Of a stretch of 64,000 nucleotides of DNA, positions 1 through 10,012 are shown piece after piece; positions within the stretch are counted from its first letter, which is position 1, and the number at the start of each line of letters is the position of its first letter. The DNA comes from Tenebrio molitor. Lineage: Eukaryota; Arthropoda; Insecta; Coleoptera; Tenebrionidae. Made by a program: the position numbers and the translations under genes. The notes below the pieces were generated by a model. It was not told the DNA's origin and did no database searches. It worked only from the letters and a program-made list of their open reading frames with translations. The stretch spans positions 12,710,001-12,774,000 of the forward strand of contig NC_091049.1 in NCBI RefSeq assembly GCF_963966145.1, given 5' to 3'.

Positions 1-1298
1 ACTTCGTCGCGAAAAAGTTTTTGTACACCTTTTACACGGCCACTCATTACACTAGCACCGTCATAAGTTTGGGCAATAAACTTTTGCATATCCACACCAC
101 ATTGGTTTAAAAGTTCTTTGATATATGATAGTAATGATTTAGCATCCACATTTTTTGCTGCTCTAAAACCAATAAACCTTTCATAAATTGTTCCATCTAA
201 ATAATATCGGATTACCACTGATATCTGTTCCGTCTTAGAAATGTCTTTTGTTTCATCACACATTAGTGCAAAGCATGAGGCCCGTCTAATCTCGTCACTT
301 ATTTTATCCAATATCATTTTGGAGCAAATAAACAAAATCTCGTTTTGTACTTGAGCACTGGTGTATTTTGCATTTCTTGAAACTTCTTCAACAATTTTTT
401 TTTTCACAACCAGATTATGCTTTGCAAACAAATCCAATAATTCCAAAAAGTTACCACGATTGGAGCTCTCCAGATTTTCTCGGTTTCCTCTTTGAGCAAT
501 ATTTTGTGTTGCAGTATAAATTAGAATATCAATGACAATTGTCATATATGCTTTGTTTTCTTCTACCAATGCTCTATGAGCCTCGTTAACTTGACTCATA
601 ACCGAAGTTTCAGCGTTTGCTCTTATTTTAGAATAATTGATCCACTTTAAATGGCAATTTTTATGTTCCATGCTGACCTCATGTTTTTTGAATCCAGAAT
701 CTCTTTCCAAGGCCCTTTTCCAGTTTTTAAATCCGGTACTAACAAACACCTCAGGTGGATTAACCGAGAAATGTCTGCACACAAAACAAAACGCGGCGTC
801 ACATAATACACTGTATTCTAACCAAGTTGGATAGAGTTTGTACCAAGCGCTGCTGAACTGTCTTTGTTTATTACCAAATTTTGTACGAGGAAATAATATT
901 AATTCGGGTTGTTTGGGTTCATCTTCAGGACTTTGGGAAAGATCAGCTGGTCCAGGTGACTTTTTAGTGTTAACATCCTTTTCTGCATTTGAGGTAGCGC
1001 TATACTCGTTCCCACGACGTAACCATTCGGTAAATTCGATTGATTCTGATTTTTCATCATCGTCATCATCTAGATCGGTTTCAGATGAAAAATCATTGGC
1101 AATAGAATCGTCACCCGAATCAAAATCAGAATCAGATTTTAATTTTACTTCAGTTATTACGGGACATTCTACTGGAATCGTACTCGTACGAGAAGTCGAT
1201 GGTTGTTGTAATTCATCTTGAACTGGACTTTCATCATCACTAATTTTTTGCTTCTTACCAGAAGAAAAATAGTCGTGCAGAGTTCGCTTACCACTCAT
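1..1298 (-). CDS. hAT transposase (ZMYM1-like), N-terminal part, runs off the window
   Basis: The frame is open from the ATG at 1298 to the window edge and encodes the first about 432 residues of the protein described at 41382. It has an acidic N-terminus starting MSGKRTLHDYF, a TTF-type zinc finger and the first catalytic aspartate segment (LMCDETKD). hAT transposases excise and reintegrate the element by hairpin-forming DDE chemistry. No stop or frameshift is visible in this portion. The C-terminal dimerisation region, where the sister copy is broken, is not in the window, so this copy could be intact. Confidence 0.85.
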   Translation of the reverse strand, partial: MSGKRTLHDYFSSGKKQKISDDESPVQDELQQPSTSRTSTIPVECPVITEVKLKSDSDFDSGDDSIANDFSSETDLDDDDDEKSESIEFTEWLRRGNEYSATSNAEKDVNTKKSPGPADLSQSPEDEPKQPELILFPRTKFGNKQRQFSSAWYKLYPTWLEYSVLCDAAFCFVCRHFSVNPPEVFVSTGFKNWKRALERDSGFKKHEVSMEHKNCHLKWINYSKIRANAETSVMSQVNEAHRALVEENKAYMTIVIDILIYTATQNIAQRGNRENLESSNRGNFLELLDLFAKHNLVVKKKIVEEVSRNAKYTSAQVQNEILFICSKMILDKISDEIRRASCFALMCDETKDISKTEQISVVIRYYLDGTIYERFIGFRAAKNVDAKSLLSYIKELLNQCGVDMQKFIAQTYDGASVMSGRVKGVQKLFRDE

Positions 1299-1760
1299 TT
1301 TTCAAGAACATTTTAAACAACGAATAAGACTACGAAGAAAAGCGCGCCGTAACCGAGTTACTTCTCAATATTCGACTACACTAAGACTAAAAGACGAAAA
1401 CTGTCTTAGTCATTGACCATAAAGATAAATATAATACAAACTTCGTGGAACCATTTCATAAAACTGCAAATTCGACAGTACGTAATCGGAACCAATTTTT
1501 GTTGAGCCGAATTAGTCAGCCTCGATAAGGAAGAAATGAAATCGGATACCAACTACTTAATACATTTGTGTGCGGTAGATTCTTGCATATTATTGCAATT
1601 TGTTAAAGTTATCACACTTTTATCGTAAATGACTAATTAGTTTATTTTTCTTTCAAAACTTCCATGTGTATCTTAAGTTTTCCGAAGTGGGCACACGGGT
1701 GGGCCTCAAAATTTTGGGGTGGGCCAGGCCCACCCTGGCCCACCTATAGCTACGTGGCTG
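1..1760 (-). mobile_element. hAT element, copy 2, cut by the window edge
   Basis: This is the reverse complement of the left 1,760 bp of the full hAT at 40920-44022. Position 1760 corresponds to 40920, 1298 (the transposase ATG) to 41382 and 1 to 42679, so there is no net insertion or deletion. Every stretch I compared was identical. The terminal sequence begins CAGCCACGTAGCTA on the minus strand. The next 8 bp (1761-1768, actctgca) should be one target-site duplicate; its partner lies outside the window. Near-identity of two copies 39 kb apart implies recent movement, or a recent duplication. Confidence 0.93.
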
Positions 1761-1886
1761 ACTCTGCATCTGCAACGTATTAGCGCAGCTACACGAGCGG
1801 GACGAGTCATCGTCGAAATGAAAGGAAAGACTTTTAGGAACATTCTTGACATTGCTAAAAAAGCTGGAGTTACACGTAGGTTTTGA
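1761..1886 (+). other. Short open reading segment of unknown origin next to the hAT
   Basis: A 41-codon frame reads from the hAT border to a TGA at 1884-1886 and includes the stretch SAATRAGRVIVEMKGKTF. It looks like the C-terminal end of a protein cut by the hAT insertion, but I do not recognise the family. Nothing else is visible between 1890 and 2056. Confidence 0.3.
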
Positions 1887-1899
1887 GCAACAAATCAAG

Positions 1900-2818
1900 C
1901 ATAGTGGCAGTTCTGAAAGAAAGAAGACAAAACTGGATTGAACTAACCTATTTATTTTAGCATCATTATTAGTAAAAATTTAAGATCAAATTTTATAACT
2001 AAACGATGTAGAATGCAACAAATGAAATAAGAAACATGCAAAATAAAAAGAATAATTTATAACATGTGTTCAAATTGACCACCTTTCATCTGAAGGAATA
2101 GGCGAGCTCGTTTTATTAAATTTTCCCTTGCCAGTCTAAGCACATTAGGAATAACAGTAGCCAGTGTTTCGTGAATTTGGTTATTTAGTTCTTCTAAAAT
2201 ATTGATAGGTTCGCGGTAAATATGGTTTTTCAAATATACTTCTTCTGCCGTCGTCATCAAAGGACTGAAGAACAGCATCTTCAGTCTCTGGCGTTCTAAC
2301 TTCTCGCGGGGGACCACCAATTTCTTGTCAGGTAGGCACCAAGGACCCAGTGTCTCGAGCACGGTACACCAACCATAGAAATACGTTATAATTTGGATAT
2401 GGCAAACGTCGTGGAAAACGTATTGCATATTCCCTTGCTTCCTCACGTGCATTGCGCGGGCACTTTCCATAAATTATGAGCATTTCGGCATACTCTGCAG
2501 CTGTATATATGATTTCAATACGAAGTTTGACAATTTCGAATCAAATTATAACTTGACGTTGTCAAAATCTTCACAGTTGCCCAAACATTTACTTGAAATT
2601 CCGTACCGTTCTTACTAGAATTATGTTGCTAGGCAATTCAAACCTTTGGTTAAATTTACGTGAAATTCAAATTAACAGCGTCCTTCTAATTGGTCAACTT
2701 GAATTATTCATTACAAAAAATCGATTATACCCTGTCCTTTTTTTTAAACGCTATTGCTTTCAGTGATCACCAAGGAAAACGCACTGTAAATTTGATCCGC
2801 GAGTTCTGGGACACCCTG
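1900..2818 (-). mobile_element. Deleted mariner (DUF4817 family) element
   Basis: The right end reads GTTCTGGGACACCCTG followed by TA (2819-2820). It matches the 3' terminal inverted repeat of the complete element at 32292-34079. The interior holds the truncated transposase at 2057-2510. The left end is only estimated, because no matching repeat was found between the stop codon and the hAT. Confidence 0.65.
2057..2510 (-). pseudogene. DUF4817-type mariner transposase, internally deleted
   Basis: Reading leftward from 2510, one frame gives the N-terminal helix-turn-helix typical of insect DUF4817/mariner transposases (YTAAEYAEMLIIYGKCPRNA, then REYAIRFP). The expected start codon is ATA. The frame then breaks. 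A second frame gives the family C-terminus (YLKNHIYREPINILEELN, RARLFLQMKGGQFEHML) ending at 2057. The whole catalytic core present in the related copies at 18.1 and 32.6 kb (FSDE, DGAPPH, SPDLNP) is missing. This is a non-autonomous deletion derivative. The right terminus at 2786-2818 ends in ACACCCTG followed by TA. The left terminus is not visible. Confidence 0.8.
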
Positions 2819-2980
2819 TATAGACATATAGAAATTCCGTACAGTGGTTTTTGGAGAATAAAGTAAAACAGAATTGTTTATGAGTGTTTTCCTACCTACA
2901 AATACACAACAGTATTATACAGGGTTATTCACGAGAGGGGTATTTCTGAATTTCTTTTTACGGCAACCCATTATGCACAT

Positions 2981-3746
2981 TGTTACGGGGGGACGTCCTC
3001 GTCGCCGGGGCGGAGTCCCAAGGGGGCGGAGCGCCAAGGGGTCGAAGCTCCTAGGGGGGGGCGAAGCGCCAGGGGGCGAAGCGCCACGGGACGATGGAAT
3101 CCTCTCGGGGCCACCGAGCGTCTAGGAGCGACGACGGTGGCGAGCTGGAGCGGTCAGACGAGGGGTGGCTGGACGATGGTGCCAGCGCAGGGGCCCCTTG
3201 TTGACGGCGGCTGGTATGAGGGGTGGCTGGCCGATTGTGCCAGCACAGGGACCCCTCGGTTTGTCGAAGAAGACGATGTCAGGTTTTTATGCGAAGCGAG
3301 AGGTGGTTGGGCGATAGTGCCAACGCAGGGACCTCTCGGTAATAAAAGCTCAAAATGGTTCAGAGTTTTTTTATTACAGCCTCCTTCACGGTCTGATCCG
3401 GAGTGTCGGTTCACAAAATGAGCCCCATATTTATATGCGCCCGGGGCCGAGGCGCCAAGGACGGCTCCTGATTGGTCCGGCCGGAAACTTTGGTGGCGCA
3501 GCCGAGAGAAAACCTGTGCCTATAAAGCCTGCGGAACAGCCGCGCGCGCGTACTATAGGACAGGTCTCCTCGTTGACAACACCTCGCCCCGGCCGGCTCA
3601 CAACAGAAACAAACTTAACTATATTTACAAACTTAGCCTAACTTATCTAACTTATCTAACTTAACTAACTTAACCTACGTGTTCTTTATTTACATTTATG
3701 TACAATATTTACAAAATCGGGGCTAAATTCGCGAAGCGCGGTATCA
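2981..3746 (-). repeat. Long terminal repeat of the gypsy element
   Basis: On the minus strand this 766-bp block starts TGATACCGCG and ends CCGTAACA, and it lies directly beside a purine-rich tract (AAAAGGGGGGAG, 3747-3759). That is the expected 3' LTR layout. It is very GC-rich and internally repetitive. 3015-3095 holds several copies of a short GGGCGAAGCGCC-type palindromic unit. Three degenerate units starting near 3160, 3219 and 3299 share GGTGGCTGG...GTGCCAGC. A TATATAAA box on the minus strand lies near 3429-3438. The left flank is cacat (2976-2980), but no second LTR exists to confirm a duplication. Confidence 0.75.
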
Positions 3747-3932
3747 CGCTCCCCCCTTTTGGAGGCTCGATTTTGGTCCCGGTCGACACAATTTGTCCTC
3801 GTGGTTCCCTTCCGCCTTTCTTCGGCGTCTCCTCCGATTTGACGCGGGAGTTGCTACCCAAGGTTGTTGGAGGTGGTGGCGCGGATATCCTGTCTGCGCC
3901 CCCCATCCGTTTGTGTGTCGTTGTCCCTCCTT

Positions 3933-6540
3933 TCACCCAAAGCCTCCCTCTGGGTCGGTCGGTGATTCTGGCCTTGGTTCGGGAGTTGTCGCCCTGGATT
4001 CGGGAGGTGCGTCAGGTTGCGACGTGGATGCTTCCTGTCCACGGCGCCACTCCTGGCGTCGTTCCTGCTCCCTGGCGCGAATGCGGTGCAGTGTAGCGTT
4101 GTCGAATTCGGTTTGGTCGCCTTCGTCGATGCGTCCCACTGTGACCTGGATTGGGTGCTCGTCCCCTGGCTCGACCTGCGTTCCGACTCCCCTCTGGCGA
4201 TGTCGCTGAATTTTGGGCGCTGGTCGGATATTGTCGACGTGCTCGACGGTTTCGCTGGTGCCCCTGTCGATCTTATAACAGTTCTCGCCTGTTGTGCCTG
4301 TGATGGACAGGGGGCCGATCCAGCGGCTGCGGAGCCCCGGTGGCGTGTGCCGGCGCACGAGGACTTGGTCGCCGATCTCGTACGTGGGGGGTTGGTGGTC
4401 GCGTTCGTCGTAGCGACGCCTGTATCTTGCCAAGTTTTCCTCGGCCAGCTGTTGTCGTTCCTCGGTGGTTGTCTGGACAGCTTGGTTGTTCATGTCCCAT
4501 TGACCAGGACGCGTGATCTCGAATCCCAGAAGGAGCTCACTGGGTGACTGGCTCGTCGCAGCGTTTCGTCTTTTCCTGAGATTGAAGAGGCCCTTGGGTA
4601 TCGTCTCGTCCCAGGGCTTCGGCGTCGGTTCTTGGGTCAGGATCCTCATCAGCTTTTTCAGCTCTTGGTTCCTTCTCTCGGCGGGGTTGGCCTGTAGATG
4701 GTAGATGGCGGTGGGCCAGTGTCTGGTTTTCCAGCGCCTGCAAGCGCGCCGAAACTCCTCCGAAGTGAATTGTGTCCCGTTATCCGAGATGATGGCGCTC
4801 GGATAGCCCCACCTGCAAAATACTTCGTTTTCGAGAGCCCGCACGGTGGCTTTCGCGGTTGCTCGACGCATGGGGAACGCCTCGACCCATTTCGAAAATA
4901 CGTCGGTTACCACGAGCAGGAACCGGTTCCCAGCTGGTGTCCTCTCGTAGGGTCCCATATAATCGATGGCGATGGTCTGCCACGGCCTTTTTGGAATGTA
5001 GGCTCGTCGTGGTGCGCGTGCCTGGATGGGGCCTCGCTTGGTCGTGGCGCAGATGAGGCAGGCTCGGAGATGTTGGTCGACGTCCTTGGAGAGGGCAGGC
5101 CACGTGTACTGCGCGCGGATGGGTCGGATTGTCTCTTCGCGACCAGGATGGCCAGCGTCTGGAGAGTCGTGGAACTCATGCAGTACCCGTGCCCGTGCTG
5201 CTGGTGGCACCCAGAGTAGTGGTGGTTCTGCCCGTAGCCAGAGATGTCCGTACCGGATCTCATAGTGGCGCGCGAAAGCGGCGTCACCGGGTTCTTCGGG
5301 TCCGGTTTCAGCCGGCGCACTATTCCTGGGAATTCGGGGTCTTGTTGTTGGGCCAGCTTGATCTCGTCGGCGAGTGTCACGACCTCAGCTACTGCTAGTG
5401 TCGTGGTCGTGGTGTCGTTGGCTGCTTCGGTTGTCTCGGTCCAGGGGAAGAACATTCGGTCGACGCTTTCGGCTTCTTCCGTTAATTCTGGCCCGGTCGG
5501 GTCGCGAGACAGCAAGTCTGGGAGCTGGTTTGATTTTCCAGGGCAGTGCTCTACCTGAAACTTAAACTCTTGCAGCAGAAGTGCCCACCTGGTTAGCTTA
5601 GCGTTGGAGTTCTTCGCAGTGTTTAACCACAGCAAGGCTTTGTTGTCGGTCCGGAGCGTAAATTCCTGGTCCTCCAGGTATGCCCGGTACCTCCGGACGG
5701 CCCACACGATAGCTAGACACTCCTGCTCGTTGATGTGGTCCTTCTGCTGTGTCTGGTTTAGTTTGGCGCTGGCGTGGGAGATCACCAGGCGTCGATCTTC
5801 TTCTTCCTGGTAGAGGACTGCTGCGATGCCTACGCCGCTGGCGTCGGTCTGCAAGAAGAACCGCTTCCTGGGGTCTGGTCGATGGAGGTGCAGGGGGCGG
5901 CTCATTGCCTCCTTGAGCGCCTCGAACGCTTGTTGCGCCTCTTCGGTCCATCGGTAGCGGCCCTTTTTGTTCAGCAGGTCAGTAATGGGGGCCGCCAATT
6001 CCGCGAACCGCGGCACGTAGTCGCGGACCCAATTGGCCAGGCCCAAGAAGCTTTGGAGTTGCTTCCGCGTGGTTGGGGTTGGTGCCGAGCGGATCTGCTC
6101 CAGGTGTTTCGGCTGTGGCCTGTTGTGATTTCCTCCGACGATGTGGCCTAAATACGGGAGCTCGGTGACGCCGAAGCGGCACTTCTCGGTGGCGCAGCGC
6201 AGTCCGTATTCCTGCAATCGTTCCAGGATAAGGCGGAGGTGCACCAGGTGTTCCCTGTGGTCCCTAGAAAATATAATGATATCATCTAAGTACACATGTG
6301 CGAATTTCCCTAGGTGGCCCTCCAACACTCGCGTCATGAGTTTCTGGAACGTAGCTGGCGCGTTCTTCAGCCCGAACGGCATCACCCGGTACTGGTACGT
6401 TGCACCATCAGGCGTCGCGAACGCGGTGAGGTGCTTCGACGCTTTGTCCATTGGGATCTGCCAGTACCCGGATTTTAAGTCTATGGCTGAAAACACAGTC
6501 GCGGACCCGCGGAGGACGGCATTTGTTGAATTAACTGCCT
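3933..6540 (-). pseudogene. Gypsy pol: reverse transcriptase, RNase H, integrase (frameshifted)
   Basis: The polyprotein would copy element RNA to DNA and integrate it. Reading leftward, the RT starts mid-domain at FSAIDLKSGYWQIP, with PFGLKNAPATFQ and the catalytic YLDD. RNase H follows (FLQTDASGVGIAAVL). After a frame change near 5290-5305, consistent with one lost base, comes the integrase. It has an H2C2 zinc finger (HEFHD...HLRACLIC), DDE residues in IDYMGP, SDNGTQF and ERRNQELKK, and a C-terminal GPY-like segment. The RT lacks its N-terminal fingers because of the gag-to-RT deletion. The many plus-strand ORFs here are shadows of high GC content. Confidence 0.9.
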
Positions 6541-6627
6541 AACGATCCTCGATTCGGGACTGCCGGAGAACAGGCGTCGGTATAGCTTGCTCTGCCGACT
6601 CACGAACTCCCCCAATGGCTCGTTCTG

Positions 6628-7212
6628 GTTTATAAATATAATGTGGTTGTGTATCCTTTAATAAATTGAATTTAACAGTTAAATTCATGTGTATAATTTT
6701 AGTGAATATATCATGACCTTTCTTATATTCGCTTTGAGCCAAAACGATGCAAGAAGAAATGATGTGTTCAATGATTTCGCAAATCCTATATTTATAGATG
6801 ATCGATTGCAAACCGCATATGTGTTTTTTTATAATTTCTTGTATTGATAACAGCATCTTGTACTGCAAATATAAAACCCTCAGTCTCAGGGTGAATATTT
6901 CATTTCTTAAGCCATGCATGAGAACCCTGAATATTAATTTCTGGTTGTTCCAGTTCTTTAAAATATCTCCCATGTAAAGACTTCTGTTTTATATTTGCTA
7001 TAGTTTCAGGTATATTTGGCTCAATAATATCTGAAATTTATTATCCCTTAAATTTAAAGGTGTGTAACCTTTATCCACTGAAACCAAAGCATTAAAAAAA
7101 GTGTTATCGCGAGCTCTATTGAGAAAATAATTTTTTAGTAAAGCAATTTGATTGTGTTGTAGTGTTTCTAGATTTGAAAAACCCCTACCACCATTTTCGC
7201 GTGGTAAATTAA
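6628..7212 (-). pseudogene. Dong/R4-type LINE fragment (copy A)
   Basis: This matches the C-terminal half of the LINE ORF at 34835-36127, with YKPE at the left end, HICGLQSII in the middle and the NGGRGFSNLE region at about 7170-7200. Several frameshifts are present, and an expected cysteine-containing zinc-knuckle stretch is damaged (6740-6800). Both ends are cut. The left abuts gypsy at about 6627 and the right abuts unrelated sequence at about 7212. Unlike copies B and C, it is not flanked by TAA repeats. Confidence 0.85.
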
Positions 7213-7309
7213 ATATTGATTGTTGTTGGTTATTTAATGGAAATTTTCATGGTTATCTTGTAGAGGGAAAAAAAACTGGCAGATTCTACAAACCCACGAA
7301 AAAATATGC

Positions 7310-7699
7310 TTGGGACAGTTTTTTAAGCTGTTTATTTTAAAATACGTGAAACCGCTTTCCGGAGAATCGAGGACAACAAAATGGACCCAACATTTGGGAA
7401 CTCAAAATGAAGCTCTTAAAGAATGGGGATGCAGTGAAGACACTTTTATAGAAACTTTAGAAAAGTTATTTGAAGAGTGCAAGGCTGTTGCCCATCCTGT
7501 TTTCAACAGTGAGGAAGGTGTGAAAATACCCTTCAATATGTTCAAAATTAATCAATTCAAAATCATCGGATTTACTCGTATATGGGATAAATGGAGTTTG
7601 CCATTAAACAAATTTAAAATCACGTATAGTTACAAACCCCCAGACACTATCGAGGTGTTTAAAAAGGACACTTGCCTAAGTGAGGTGAGAATGAAGTAA
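7310..7699 (+). CDS. Hypothetical protein, 129 aa, not recognised
   Basis: The open frame starts MGQFFKLFILKYVKPLSGES, continues GCSEDTFIETLEKLFEECKA and ends in TAA at 7699. It is hydrophilic, has no membrane segment and has no motif I recognise. The composition looks protein-like rather than random. The frame may extend upstream through GRFYKPTKKYAWDSF (7270-7320) by a frameshift. It lies just right of a Dong fragment, so it is more likely a piece of another element, or of a captured gene, than a complete host gene. Confidence 0.35.
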   Translation: MGQFFKLFILKYVKPLSGESRTTKWTQHLGTQNEALKEWGCSEDTFIETLEKLFEECKAVAHPVFNSEEGVKIPFNMFKINQFKIIGFTRIWDKWSLPLNKFKITYSYKPPDTIEVFKKDTCLSEVRMK

Positions 7700-7839
7700 A
7701 AACTCGTTTTATAAAGTTCAATTGTAAATATTAGAACAATTATTGTGTTTTTTTGGAATTAGGTACATACATAAATTTTATTTTTAGTTTGCTATTTATT
7801 TTAATCAGTTTCAAAACTAAATTATTTACTAAATGTTCC

Positions 7840-7960
7840 AAATTGCCTAGATTGGGACAAGGAACATTGAAAGTACCAAAATCAAATGGAGCAGCTTTTA
7901 TTAACATGTTTGAAAATTGATCATATTCGTCTGAAATCGCGTTGTTATTCTTCTTTTTAA
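7840..7960 (-). other. Short unassigned coding-like stretch
   Basis: On the minus strand one frame reads ISDEYDQFSNMLIKAAPFDF then GTFNVPCPNLGNLEHLVNNL. It looks like protein, but I cannot assign a family. There is no start or stop context. Confidence 0.25.
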
Positions 7961-7967
7961 AAATAGT

Positions 7968-8096
7968 AATTTATTATACGAGTTTTATAAGACACCATTT
8001 TGTCGCACGCGTTTTTTAGAGCACGAGGAGCGCAGCGACGAGTGCTATGATGCAAACAAGTGCGACAAAATGGCTTATTAAACGAGTATAATACAA
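7968..8096. repeat. Short fold-back (palindromic) element
   Basis: The left arm 7968-8009 (TTATTATACGAGTTTTATAA...TTTTGTCGCAC) is the imperfect inverse of 8058-8096 (GTGCGACAAAATGG...ACGAGTATAATA). The centre holds a second inverted motif, AGCAC...GTGCT, around GAGCGCAGCGACGAG. There is no coding potential. It belongs with the palindromes at 25.8-28.8 kb by architecture, not by sequence. Confidence 0.8.
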
Positions 8097-8364
8097 TATT
8101 TTTTCTATTTTGCCCCTTAAATTTAAAAAAAGTTCAAAACATAAGGCTAGGAAAATTATATTTGAGAAATATAAGGGTTGGTAACGCTGGCAAAAAGACG
8201 AACAATTGTAAGTTTTGAATTTAAAGTGTCGTGAAGTGCTGTGATCACCTAGCAACAACTCATTATGAGTCACTGCCAACATGAAAAGACCTCGAAACCC
8301 CTTTGAGTGTTATACTGACTGTGTTATAGGTGCAAAATAGAAAAAGTACAATATGCCATTTCTA

Positions 8365-8505
8365 CCGTGAGTTTTTTATTTTACTGAACATAGGAGTCAT
8401 GGATCTGTAAGTTTGGTTGCCTATTTCAAATGAATTGACTTGTCCATTTTAGAACTGAACCTAGCCATTTTACATTGTATGTTCAGCGAAATAAAAAACG
8501 CAGTG
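8365..8505. mobile_element. MITE, TA target, 141 bp (copy 1 of 2)
   Basis: It is flanked by TA (8363-8364 and 8506-8507). The terminal repeats are CCGTGAGTTTTTTATTTTAC and, at the right, the inverse of CACTGCGTTTTTTATTTCGC. The interior (TAAGTTTGGTTGCCTATTTC...CTTGTCCATTTTAGAACTG) is nearly the same as the copy at 62652-62786. It is probably mobilised by a Tc1/mariner-type transposase. Confidence 0.85.
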
Positions 8506-8506
8506 T

Positions 8507-9256
8507 ATATTATTTATAGACTTCAAACAAGTCTTCGACAACATAAACAGGCACAGTTTAGTAGAACAAATGCAACAAATGAAAATACCGGAGAAACTAA
8601 TCAAGCTAACGAAAATGACGATGGGCAACTCAAAAGCAAGAATATCTACAGCAGAGGGCGTAACAAACGAAATAAACATAAAAAGAGGAGTCAGGCAAGG
8701 AGACACACTGTCCTCAACGCTCTTCAACATCGCACTCGACGGAGCAATAAAGGCTGCAGGACTGGACAGAGCTATTACGGTGAGTGCATTTCAAGTAATA
8801 GCTTACGCAGACGACCTAGCACTCATAGCAAGAGATTAAAAGAGTCAGGGAGCGGCGCTGCAAAAGCTAGTTACAGAAACGGAAAAGACAAAAGAGAGGC
8901 CTACAGCTCAACCAAGATAAGATCAAATACATGATAACTTCAAGAAGAAAGACAGACCACATTAGAGAAACAAACCTTGGAAGTTACACTTTTAAAAAAG
9001 TAGAAAATTTTAAATACCTAGGAGTGAACGTGAACGAAAAAAATGAACGAAGTACCGAAATCAAAGAGCGAATACAAGCAGCGAACAAGGCTTACTGGAA
9101 GTATCAAAGATATCTAAAGGACCATCACATTAGCAAAGCAACAAAGATAAAAATTTATAAATCAGCAATTAGACCAGTAGCGACTTCTGCAGCGGAAACA
9201 ATGCGACTCACCACTACAGACGAAGAGAACCTCGGAATATTTGAAAGAAAGGTACT
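8507..9256 (+). pseudogene. APE-type LINE reverse transcriptase, middle part
   Basis: Reading frames switch but together give RT motifs: IDFKQVFDNINRHSLVEQMQ, then GVRQGDTLSSTLFNIALDGA, then the catalytic YADDLALIA, then NFKYLGVNVNE and AYWKYQRYLKDHHISKATKI, up to EENLGIFERKVL at 9256. A TAA after ARD (8837) and frameshifts near 8840-8930 break it. It starts directly at the right TA of the MITE. The same family's C-terminus appears at 13063-13363, so the two may be one element split by 3.8 kb. Confidence 0.85.
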
Positions 9257-9934
9257 GTGATGAACGCGGTATTTATAAATTTTATTTTATTCCCATCGCG
9301 GAAAATATTCATCTTCAATTCAACAAATTCAGATTTGTCTTAACGACCTCCCAATTGTTTCTGTGCAATTTATGAATTCCATTTATTTTCATTTTAAATG
9401 CACACATGTTTTGTAAATATCAGAATGTTAGAAAAACAGAGCCGTTCCCACGAAGGGTTTCCTGGAATTTAAGACCGTTGCAAATCGCAAAATTAACTTC
9501 TTTAGTTTCTTTCAAAAGGCCATGTGGTATTTTTCTAAGTTATCAGGGTGGCGAGACGCCCACCACACTAGATACAGTCGACCAAGCAAGGCATTCATTG
9601 CATACGAAAAGATAAATAATTTAATTGTTGTTTAAAATTGGATGAAAATAGAGATATAACGATAAATAAATTCATACATCCGTTTAGAAAGGGGTCGCCG
9701 TGTATTTTGAGTGATAAAGACAAAATTTAACTAAAATTAACAACGTGCTAATAATCGAATTGATCTGGGGTTGTCGTAAATGATGTTTCATTTAAATTTC
9801 TCATAAGACGTTTACGTTAAATAGGAAGCTTTGTTCGGGGTTGCTAAATCCATATAGCAAAATTTGTTAATTAGTTTAAATCCATGTAAATCGGTCGAAT
9901 CGTTTAAAATATTCACAAATGAATTGGTCCACTA
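9257..9934. other. AT-rich stretch without recognised gene
   Basis: The sequence starts TGTGATGAACGCGG directly at the LINE break. It may be the edge of the insertion that separates the two LINE parts. I looked for a matching direct repeat near 13.0 kb that would make it an LTR and did not find one. No convincing ORF is present. Confidence 0.4.
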
Positions 9935-10012
9935 AGGTAGCTCGGTGGCCGCATGGCTGTCGGAGACAGTGCTCCGAGGTCGCGGTCCCGGCGCTAGTGG
10001 GTTCGAATCCCA
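9935..10012 (+). promoter_or_regulatory. Internal Pol III promoter, first tRNA-like head
   Basis: A box about 9939-9949 and B box 10000-10010 match tRNA promoter consensus. The head does not fold convincingly into a full cloverleaf with a CCA-ready acceptor stem, so it is a SINE head rather than a tRNA gene. Confidence 0.7.

Larger units (their letters stand above)
2981..6627 (-). mobile_element. Ty3/gypsy retrotransposon, 5' truncated and internally deleted
   Basis: One LTR plus a pol remnant are on the minus strand. At the right the element joins a Dong LINE fragment at about 6627 with no 5' LTR. The last about 85 bp (6545-6627) read, in another frame, as a gag-like segment (NEPLGEFVSRQSKLYRRLF) that runs straight into the reverse transcriptase, so gag and the protease region have been deleted. 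The block is conspicuously GC-rich against AT-rich surroundings. No envelope-like frame is seen. Confidence 0.85.

Noticed and set aside
2981..3746. CRISPR-like array in the LTR
   Set aside because: The repeats are degenerate, spacing is irregular and the context is a eukaryotic LTR.
3133..5951. Many plus-strand ORFs of 60-176 codons over the gypsy element
   Set aside because: They lie opposite the integrase and RT frames, are rich in Gly/Pro/Arg/Ser from GC content and contain no domain.
3421..6627. Endogenous retrovirus with envelope
   Set aside because: No envelope-like frame exists between integrase and LTR. The element is a plain gypsy-type retrotransposon.
8440..8934. Plus-strand 164-residue Lys/Arg/Asn-rich ORF
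   Set aside because: It is an out-of-frame reading of the LINE RT, whose motifs are in another frame.
9935..10010. Functional tRNA gene
   Set aside because: The A and B boxes are good, but there is no complete acceptor stem. The unit lies inside a target duplication with a tail, so it is a SINE head.
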